Positions 9,637-17,600 of a DNA stretch of 25,000 bases are shown here, piece by piece. A program made the position numbers and the translations under genes. Origin of the DNA: Symbiodinium natans (Eukaryota; Sar; Dinophyceae; Suessiales; Symbiodiniaceae). Location: the NCBI GenBank assembly GCA_905221605.1, contig CAJNDS010001380.1, forward strand, positions 272,501 to 297,500. Direction: 5' to 3'. The notes below the pieces were generated by a model. That model did no database searches. It was not told the DNA's origin and saw only the letters and a list, made by a program, of their open reading frames with translations. How positions within the stretch are numbered: position 1 is the first letter of the stretch; each line of letters opens with the position of its first letter.

Positions 9637-9760
9637 GGGGTTTGGGGTTTAGGGTTTAGGGTTTAGGGTTTAGGGTTTAGGGTTTAGGGTTTAGGGTTTA
9701 GGGTTTAGGGTGTGGGGGGGTTTAGGGTTTAGGGTGTAGGGGGTTGTAGGGGTTTGGCCG
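9637..9760 (+). repeat. Interstitial TTTAGGG array downstream of gene A
   Basis: About ten clean TTTAGGG units begin 31 bp after the gene A stop at 9605, then decay into GTGGGGGG-type units. I see no obvious polyadenylation signal in the short gap. Confidence 0.85.
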
Positions 9761-9999
9761 ACGATTTCAGTCCCCATCACCCCAGTAAGCCTTGAACCCA
9801 AATCCCCCAAGACTGGGAGACTGTTGGCAGGTCCTGGGGTACCAGGGGCTGCTGCTTAGGGTTTAGGGTTTAGGGTTGAGGGTTGAGGGTTTAGGGTTTT
9901 AGGGTTTAGGGTTTAGGGTTTCGCTCTCCATCCCAATCGCCTCGCGTCAGGCCACAAGCATCATCAGGTTCCTAAGAGGGGGAGGTTCGGTTTTCCCAC

Positions 10000-12981
10000 A
10001 TGCCTCCTGTACGGACCCAGCTCTTCCGAAGCTTCCCTAAAGGTTCGTAGGTAGGTCCCTGATCCCTGCATACGGTTTAGGGTTTAGGGATTTAGGGATT
10101 AAGGATTACCTAGGTAGGTCCCTCTCCCCTTTAGGGGTTGGGTTTTAGGGCTTCAAGGTTTAAAAGAACCTTGAACAAGCAGCGTGCTTCTGCGAATCGA
10201 AATGGTGGTGTGCCGCCGAAAAAAAGTTACGCGACTGCTCCGCGTTCGTTTCGCATGGGTTTTGAGGGTTGTGGTGCTTGGGGGCAGCTGAGCCCAGGGT
10301 GTGTGCAAGGGGGCACGTTCCCCACACTTATGATCCCCACATTGTTAAGGCCCGCCCCCGCCGCTCCCCTAGGTCCCCCATGATATGTGGGTGTGGGGGG
10401 CTTAGTGATGTTCGGTCTAGCCCTAATGACTCTTGTGCGAGTCTCCCCAACCCGTAAACCTAGACCCTGACCGACTCTACCCCCTGGCCCAACCCCTCAC
10501 CTTGCCGATTCTTTATCCAGCTACACCAGCAAGCGCTTGCAATCTTCCAAGAGAGAGAGAGAGAGAGAAGAAGAGAGAGACAGAGAGAGATCGTGGGCGA
10601 GAGAGGGAGTGCCTTTCACTGTAGCTTATAGGGTTCGAGTTGATACGTAGGATCAAAGAATCGGGTTGGGAACTGTTTAATTAAGATTTAGGATTTATAG
10701 GGCTATTGGGAACTCTAACCTAAACCTAACCCAGCATTTAAGCCATGAAAGAAGAACCTCTCCCAGTGCGTCAAGCCTCCCCTAAACCCTAAACCCTAAA
10801 CGTCTGGGTTTAGGGTTTAGGGTTTAGGCTAAACCCTAAACCCTAAACCCAGACGCTTGGGTTCTGCAGGTTTAGGGCCTTGAAAACAAAGCAGCCCCAA
10901 GCCCGCAAGCACTCAACCCTAAGCCTCAGAACACAACCCCCAAACTCTAAACCCAAAAACGCTACACCCCCCCAAGCCTGAACACCAAACGCTGAGCCCT
11001 AAACCCTAAACCCCAAACCCTAATCCCTAAACCCTAAATCCTGGCAAGGCCCGAGAGGCAGCAGTTGCGAAGGTTGTGTGCCCCATTTGCTACCTGGCTG
11101 CAAGTGTTTCGTCTGTTCGGGATTGGTGTTTAGGGTTTAGGGTTTAGGGTTTAGGGTTTAGGGTTTAGGGTTTAGGGTTTAGGGTTTAGGGTTTAGGGTT
11201 CGGGGTCTGAAGGTCTTTTGTTGGGATGGTGAGTTTCCACAGAGTCTATTTGCGGCTTTTGATGGGTTTAGGACGTTAGTTGGGGAGATGTGGAGGCCAG
11301 AGTTTTAGGGTTTAAGGTTTAGGGTTTTGGGCTTGGGGTGAACACTCACGTGTTGTGGGTGTATGGGGGTCTAGTTGCTGCCGCAAGGTTTATACCGGGC
11401 TTAGGGCTGTCGTGATGCTGTTGAACCATCGATGGGTAAGGCCTTACTGTCCAAGGCCGTCCCAAAACCCCAGTCAAAGACCTGGAAGCCTTCGAAAGCC
11501 TTGAACCCAAAATGGAAACCTCAAGCCGCCGACCCGCAACCCCTCAACCCTCATCCAGAAGTCCACACATCAACTGAACTCAAAGTGAACGTTTCGAAAC
11601 CTTGAACCCCAACCCCCCTGGAGCCCTTGCCAAAGTTTCCTACACACAACAACAACTCCGAAGGGCAGCAATACTTTTTCTTAGGGTTTAGGGTTTAGGG
11701 TTTAGGGTTTAGGGTTTAGGGTTTAGGGTTTAGGGATACTACAACCTCTTGCACAGTAGGACATAACACATAAACCTGAGGCCCAAATCCCAAACCCTAG
11801 CCTTAAACCCCAACAAAAACCTACCGTAGTCATAGGAAGACACTACTCTTCAGCTACATGGTCCTAGGGTTTAGCGTTTAGGGTTTAGGGTTTAGAGTTT
11901 TGGGTTTAGGCCCTTAGTTGGGAATCTCGTAAATACTTCTTACACACCCTATGAAAACCAAGTGCCCATACTCCAGAACCCTGTAGAGAAGGTAAGGGAC
12001 CATAGTAAGGGGCCCTTAAACCCCAAACCCTAAACCCCAAACCCTAAACCCTAAACCCCAAACCCTAAACCCGACACCCTAAATGCCAAGCCCTAAACCC
12101 TACAACCGAGGCTTCGAGGCTCTAAGCGACTACCCAGATCAGGCTGCCGGAGATTCTTGGGTTTAGGGTTTAGGGTTTAGGGTTTAGGGTTTAGGGTTTA
12201 GGGTTTAGGGTTTAGGGTTTAGGGATCCCACATGGGGGCTCTTATTTGCATAAGAAACCTTATAAAGGGCAATAGGGTTATGATTACATTTTCGTCGTTT
12301 CGGGGTTCTTGAGCAAGTAGTAGTTAGGGTTTAGGCTCTTGGGTTTGGGGTGTCGGGGTTTGGGGTTGAGGGGTTAGGCAGTTTCAGGTTCAGGGTTTAG
12401 AGAGGTTTTAGGGTTGCGGGTTGAGCGCTTCGAGATGGTATTCTGGGGTGTCTTCACTACGATCACTACAATCGATGTAGGGTTTAGGGTTTAGGGTTTA
12501 GGGTTTAGGGTTTAGGGTTTAGGGTTTAGGGTTTAGGGTTTAGGGGATTTACCTTAAGGCTTGTGATTTTTGTCTGTGGGTCTCTCAGCTCATGTTGAGA
12601 CTGTGAGGTTTTACTTGGCTTTCTTCTGGCCTCTTAGGACTGCAACCTTTTGGGTTTTTGTAGAAACTACAATAAGGAGCCTAAAAGTTGATTTTTTTAG
12701 GAGGGGTTCAGAAGCCAGCCAAGCCTAACCACCTAAATCCCAATCCCTACGCCCTCAAGCGCCTAAACTCCTTAAACATCCAAGAAGAGGTGCGCCCAAC
12801 TAACGTCCCCGAAACGTGCCCCTCCGGGCTGGAGGAATACATGAGCCTGCCTAGCCCTAAACCCTAAACCCTAAACCCCATACCGCAAACCAGTACAACA
12901 AAAGCGCTCACACAGGTGGGAGCCCTGACTTTCCAGGGCCACCGTGTTGAGACAGCTTTGCCCCTCGGCTTGTTCGGCTAA
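10000..12981 (+). CDS. Multi-exon gene B, tentative, unknown product
   Basis: Candidate exons: 10000-10042 (starts MPPVRTQLFRSFPK, donor GTTCGT), 10183-10258 (Cys/Trp-rich, CFCESKWWC), 10521 to about 10607 or 10635 (acceptor TTTATCCAG; a GA microsatellite read as Glu/Arg, then SWAREGVPF), 11049-11072 (AREAAVAK), 11405-11441 or open to 11605, 12111-12160 (FEALSDYPDQAAGDSW), 12412-12476 (RVERFEMVFWGVFTT), 12760-12789 or longer, and 12916-12981 (ends ETALPLGLFG and TAA). The first three join in phase, and so do the last three. The middle does not close and could hide another gene boundary. The proposed start has no clear support besides an ATG and a good donor. Nothing is recognised at family level. 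Several exons end on GTTTAG or start after TTTAG. Confidence 0.28.
10549..10590 (+). repeat. GA microsatellite
   Basis: An AG-dinucleotide run with AAGAAG and ACAGAG interruptions. It is open in all three forward frames and may be translated as Glu/Arg if the surrounding exon is real. Confidence 0.8.
10801..10855. repeat. Perfect 55-bp palindrome of head-to-head telomere units
   Basis: Two 27-bp arms around one central G: CGTCT plus three G-rich telomere units, then the exact reverse complement ending AGACG. The non-telomeric CGTCT/AGACG ends belong to the palindrome too. Confidence 0.9.
11126..11199 (+). repeat. Interstitial TTTAGGG array
   Basis: About ten clean units, followed by TTCGGGG. 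Confidence 0.9.
11405..11605 (+). CDS. Long open exon candidate within gene B
   Basis: After CTTAG the frame is open for 66 codons to TGA at 11603-11605, unusually long for this window. It begins GCRDAVEPSMGKALL and continues Pro/Lys/Gln-rich (KPQSKTWKPSKALNPKW). A very good donor, ATGG/GTAAGG, sits at 11441/11442, so the long form would be a terminal exon or a retained intron and the short form an internal exon. No family recognised. Confidence 0.3.
   Translation, partial: GCRDAVEPSMGKALLSKAVPKPQSKTWKPSKALNPKWKPQAADPQPLNPHPEVHTSTELKVNVSKP
11682..11735 (+). repeat. Interstitial TTTAGGG array
   Basis: About seven clean units. The following 270 bp hold only degenerate units and no convincing exon. 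Confidence 0.85.
12005..12100 (-). repeat. CCCTAAA/CCCCAAA alternating array
   Basis: CCCTAAA and CCCCAAA units roughly alternate, then decay. It ends at ACAACCGAG, the acceptor of exon candidate 12111-12160. Confidence 0.8.
12161..12224 (+). repeat. TTTAGGG array abutting an exon
   Basis: About nine clean units. The first GTTTAG would be the donor of exon 12111-12160, with no other sequence between exon and array. Confidence 0.85.
12477..12543 (+). repeat. TTTAGGG array abutting an exon
   Basis: About nine units starting at GTAGGGTTTAGGG, which provides the donor GTAGGG for exon candidate 12412-12476. Confidence 0.85.
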
Positions 12982-13019
12982 GGGTTCAGGTCTCAGGGCT
13001 TGGCGGAGGGTTTAATCAT

Positions 13020-13174
13020 GGGTTCCTCTACTACCCCCCTCCATACTACCCCCCTAGGTTTCCCTCATCATTATGGCTATTTATTAAGGCTATTTAGGGA
13101 TAATTAAGCCTAATTAAGGTTATTTAAGGGGGGAACTTAGGGGGTGGTATAGAGGGGGGTAGTAGGGGGAACCC
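13020..13174. mobile_element. 155-bp MITE-like element with about 45-bp terminal inverted repeats
   Basis: The left end reads GGGTTCCTCTACTACCCCCC; the right end is its near-exact inverse, finishing GGGGGTAGTAGGGGGAACCC. The arms extend about 45 bp. The centre is AT-rich (TTATTAAGG, TTAAGCC, TTATTTAAGG). TAAT occurs on both sides and could be a target duplication, though a few bases separate it from the left end. There is no coding capacity. It lies just after the gene B stop. Confidence 0.7.
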
Positions 13175-14062
13175 CTAATTTAAGGTTTAGGGTCTAGCTA
13201 GGGTTTAGGGTTTTTGATGCAGGGCAGCGCCATGCCCGAAAAAAATATTGGGCGCTTGCGGGTTTAGGTGTTGCTTTAGTTTTAAGTTCGGGCTGTTTGT
13301 GGATTTGAGGTAGGCATTGTCCCACGCTTACCCTAAACCCTAAAACCTAAATGCCAAGGCTTAAGGGCTTTCAAGGTTGATAAGTGAAGTGGCAGGATCG
13401 ATGAGGGTTTTGGGCTTAGGGTTCAGGGTCCAAAGGAAGGGCGTGCCTGCTTCAGTGATGAAGAAGAGGTCCATCCCACTCAGCGACCCTAAACCCAAAA
13501 CCCTAAACCCTAAACCCGTATCTCGGACTGCTGCATGGAACTGACCTGGCTGAGCGCGCCGTGCGCGCTTCATCCCCGAAAAGACCGAGATTCTTAACCG
13601 TCAGGGTTTAGCGCTTAGGCAACCTCACAGACAACTCCAAGACCCATAAAACGCGAAAAAGCAAAACCCTCAACCTGATCCGAACATCTGAAAGCCTAGA
13701 CCCTTGAACCCCGCAAGTCCGCCATAGGAACGCCTAGGGTGAGTGCTGGCCCCACCAGAAGCTCCCCCATGCCCTCCCTCTGGCTAGGGGTACTTGATGG
13801 TTTAGGGTTTAGGGTTTAGGGACCTCTCTATCCACCTCCAGATTCCCTCACAGACGGTTTGGGGAGGAGGACAATACCCTAAGGATCCTCTGTGCACATA
13901 TTTGGTATATACTTGGGCCCTAAGCTCCTTTATAGGAACCCCGGTGTGGCTTAAGTGCAGGCCATATATGGATCCCTAAACCCTAAACCCTAAACCCTAA
14001 ACCCTAAACCCTAAACCCTAAACCCTAAACCCTAAACCCCTAATCCGCTTGAGAATCTTTAG
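13175..14062. other. Unassigned stretch with possible exons
   Basis: Possible + strand pieces are 13433-13466 (KGVPASVMKK, donor GTCCAT) and 13555-13599 (RAVRASSPKRPRFLT after CTGAG, donor GTCAGG). Neither joins exon 14063 in phase. The same region is open on the minus strand (13361-13573, with SGMDLFFITEAGTPF), so strand is unsettled. Nine clean CCCTAAA units lie at 13975-14038. Confidence 0.3.
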
Positions 14063-14566
14063 TCCGCGACCTTGGGGTCGCCGTGGCCAATCTTAGCCTG
14101 AACGTCGAAGAGTACATCCCTAAAACCAAAGCATCATAAAACCCCTAAACCCCTAACCCCTAAACCCCTAACCCCTAAACCCCTAAACCCTAAACCCTAT
14201 AAACCCTATAAACCCTAAACCCTAAACCCTAAACCCTGATCTGGCTCTTTTCAGATCTCTCATGCAAGATCGCAGCTCCTTGTCTGAGGTATCACAGCTC
14301 GTGTGCGCACGCCTCAGCCATGGCTCCCCCAAGGGGATGGCTTTCTTGAGGGTTTCGGGGTGCAGAGGCTCGGCGCTGCAGGGGGTTTAGGGTTTAGGGT
14401 TTAGGGTTTAGGGTTTAGGGTTTAGGGTTTAGGGTTTAGGGTTTAGGGTTTAGGGTTGAGGGTTTAGGGTTGAGGGGTAGGGGCGCGTAGGGTTTAGGAG
14501 GCGTAGCTCTGGGTTCACGAGTTCTGCTGTATGTTGATCACCTGCACCTGCCTTTGGCACTCGAAT
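14063..14566 (+). CDS. Upstream exon candidates of gene C
   Basis: Three pieces join in phase: 14063-14111 (RDLGVAVANLSLNVE, donor GTACAT), 14255-14384 (acceptor CTCTTTTCAG; SLMQDRSSLSEVSQLV, then CARLSHGSPKGMAFLR; donor GTTTAG) and 14507-14566 (LWVHEFCCMLITCTC, donor GTGGAC). The third also reads well in another frame (LLYVDHLHLPLALECGH). Neither frame joins the next exon at 14672, so this may be the 5' part of the same gene with one wrong edge, or a separate gene. A minus-strand reading also exists here. No family recognised. Confidence 0.33.
14140..14236 (-). repeat. CCCCTAAA then CCCTAAA array
   Basis: 8-bp CCCCTAAA and CCCCTAA units pass into CCCTATAAA and plain CCCTAAA, filling most of the putative intron before exon 14255-14384. 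Confidence 0.85.
14385..14465 (+). repeat. TTTAGGG array filling most of an intron
   Basis: About nine clean units, then TTGAGGG variants. The array begins at the donor GTTTAG of exon 14255-14384. Confidence 0.85.
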
Positions 14567-14671
14567 GTGGACACGATAGCCCCTAATCCCTCATCCCTGA
14601 ACCCGAAGCCCTAAACCCTAAACCCTAAGCCCTAAACCCTAAACCCTAAACCCTAAACCCTCGAGCTGCAG

Positions 14672-17600
14672 GAGGCAAGTCCCAACACATATCAGTATTG
14701 AACCCGGAAAGCATGAGTTTCCGAAAGAAGTCCCTGAACTCAGAACGCTTACGGGTTCAGGGTTCAGGGTTTAGGGTTTAGGGTTTAGGGTTTAGGGTTG
14801 GATTGCCTGTTCTTCGGACCCTCAAGCCCGTCAACCACTCAGGTGGTGCGCAGCGACACGGGCAAGTTGGTATTCCAAACGGAAACTGGAAGCGCAGTCA
14901 GCCCTCTCACGCGCGAGCCTGTCCCTCGACTCAGTCGGAGAGTAGGCAACCCCCTTAACCTTTTCGGGGTATGGCAATACTCATGTTATCCCCGTAATCC
15001 CTGTAACTATATCCCCTGATCAATATTCCTACATATTCCCAAGGGTTAACCTTTGTTTTCCCTTCGGATACTAGACAAATACATAGACCTCAGCAGAGCC
15101 GGTAGTTTAGTGGGCTGAGAACTCGACGTCTTTACGATATGTACCCAGGGAACCCTGAACCCTAAGCCCCGAACCCTAAACCCAAAACCCAAAGCCCAAT
15201 CCTTGCTAATGAAGGAGTCAGGGTTGTTTCAGAACGAAGACCCCTCGATGGCGGTTGAAGGCATTGATTCCGAATCTCTTTTTGGGCCCTTGGTCGGAGT
15301 CGAAGGGGTTAGGGTTTGGGTTCAGGGTTTCGGGACTATAAACCCTAAACCCTAAACCCTAAACCCTAAACCCTAAACCCTAAACCCCGCAAAGTTTAGG
15401 TTGGAGTCTCGGAGCTCCTTTTTTTGTTTGCTCTTGAGAGGGGGGGCCTTCGTCTTGTTCTTGGGAGGATTTGGGCCTCTTGTTCTATACAGGGCGCCCC
15501 TGAACCCTCAGTCCCAAGACCGCTGGAGGGCTACACTCTAAATCTTAAAGTTGTGCTTTAAACCTAAACCCTAAACCCTCAACCCTCAACCCTCAACCCT
15601 AAGCCCAGCCCTAAGCCCTAAGACCTACTTAGGCCCGAAGCCCCAAATCCTAAAGCCTAAGCCCTAAACCCTAACCCTGAACCCAAAAACCTAGGACACT
15701 TTCTGGCGGGTAGCTACTAGGTACTAGGACCCAGAGTCGGCCCTGGTTACTTTTTGCTAGGGTTTAGGTTCCCTTATCAGCCCCAGCAAACCAAAAAGGG
15801 CACCCTTTTGATTACGCTTACGTACCCTAAACCCCTAAACTTTAAACCCTAAACCCTAAACCCTAAACCCTAAACCCTAAACCCTAAACCCTAAACCCTA
15901 AACCCTAAACCCTAAACCCTAAACCCTAAACCCTAAACCCTAACTATTCCCAGGTCAATTGCTTTTGGGTCTAGTGTACTGTCTCTAAGAGGCACTTAGA
16001 AACAGCAACTGCGCACATGCCACTGCCCTGACTTTAAGCCCGAAACCCTAAACCCGAAACCCTAGCCCTAAACCCTAAACGGCGACCCTAAACCCTAGCC
16101 CTAAGCCCTACACCCTAAGCCCTACACCAAACATCACCCTCAAGCCAAGACTTAGTACCACTCCCGGCCGAAGGCCACAACCATATGCCGCCTGAGCCTT
16201 TTACGGTTTAGCGTTCAGGGCTTGGGGTTTAGGGGCTTGGATCACGAGTTGATTGCACATAGAGGGTTCTCATGGTCACTCTGGTGTGACTCATGTGTGT
16301 CCATGCATACCCCCCAAGTAGACCCGAGAGAAGCCCAAAACCCCAACTTACGACTTTAAGACCCCAAGCCCTAAGCCCTAAGCCCTAAACCCTTGTGAAA
16401 GATCACCTAGCCTGGAGTGTATCGTGTACAGCCGAGTTCACATCTCCTCATATCGTAGTCCTTTTCTTTGAGTCCAATCCTCATCCCCCTGATAAAGGGA
16501 GGTAGTAGTCACATACCCATTACCTCCGCAGGCCTTGGGTCCTAGCCCTGAAAGCCGAAAAAGTCCTGCGTGGCAACTGCTCTTCTCCGATCCCACCCCA
16601 AAACCCTAAATCCCAAACCCTAACCGGACATCTCAGGTGGATGGATTTCAGTTAATGCCAAGCCTTACCAAAGCCAAAGCCCACGCCTCATTGCGCGAGT
16701 TGCTTGAGGTTTCGGGGCTTGGGGGGGGTTTTAGGGGTTTAGGGCTTGGGTGAAGTGTTCAAGTACCCCCACCCCCCCCCCCCCACCCCAACCCCCCCCT
16801 TTCCCAGAGCCCGCATGAGTTTAGAGTGTTTAGGGTTTAGGGTGGCGTTGTGCTAATGAGGAACCCTAGACACTTTGTGGCAAGTTCCTGAATCAACGGG
16901 TTTGGCCCCCTCTCCCGCAGCCCCCCCCCCCCACCCCCGAGTACACCAAAATAGATCCTAACCAATCCCCAAGCCACGGCTGCTCCTGAAGAAATCCCTG
17001 AACCCCATACCCAAAACAGGCATGCTCACCGGCTCTAGGCCAAGACAATGTCCACGCACGGGAACCCTAACCTAGGGTGTGGTATGGGTAGTGCTCTAAT
17101 TTACGGGGTCCTGTTTGGGCTCCTCTCTATCAGGGTGCTGTATGCTAACTATAGGGGGACCCACAAAGGTACCACAATTTTGCGAACTACAGATATAGGG
17201 CTCAGGGTTTTGGGGTTTGTTTTGGTAGAAGCTACACGCCGAAAGAAGACGAGTGCGGGCCAGCAGCCCTCTGCCTCGCAGGCAGTTTAGGGTTTAGGGT
17301 TCAGGGTTTAGGGTTTAGGGTTTAGGGTTTAGGGTTTAGGGTTTAGGGTTTAGGGTTTAGGGTTTAGGGTTTAGGGTTTAGGGTTTAGGGTTTAGGGTTT
17401 AGGGTTTAGGGCTCCCGCCATGGACGGACAGCAGCTGCTGTCAGGCATCTGAGATGACGTGGCGCACCTTCTACCTTGAGGCAAACATCTGCTGTCTAGG
17501 GTCGTGACTGTCACCAGCCTAGAAGAGCTCGCGCTATGCGACCCCACGGCGGTGGCTGCAAGCGAAGGGCTGCGTGAGCTGCTGGCAGAGGGCGAGTACA

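Noticed and set aside
13361-13573. Minus-strand frame MKRARRAQPGQFHAAV...
   Set aside because: It crosses telomere units in the middle, and the plus strand offers exons with better acceptors. Kept only as an uncertainty.
14235-14747. Minus-strand exon chain (RSEFRDFFRKLMLSGF; AEPLHPETLKKAIP; DVLFDVQAKIGH)
   Set aside because: Very protein-like and partly phase-consistent, but it would overlap the longer plus-strand chain with better splice signals. Listed as a finding, not as a gene.
15099-15152. tRNA-like start GCCGGTAGTTTAGTGGGCTG
   Set aside because: Resembles a tRNA 5' half and D arm, but no anticodon stem, T arm or matching acceptor strand follows.
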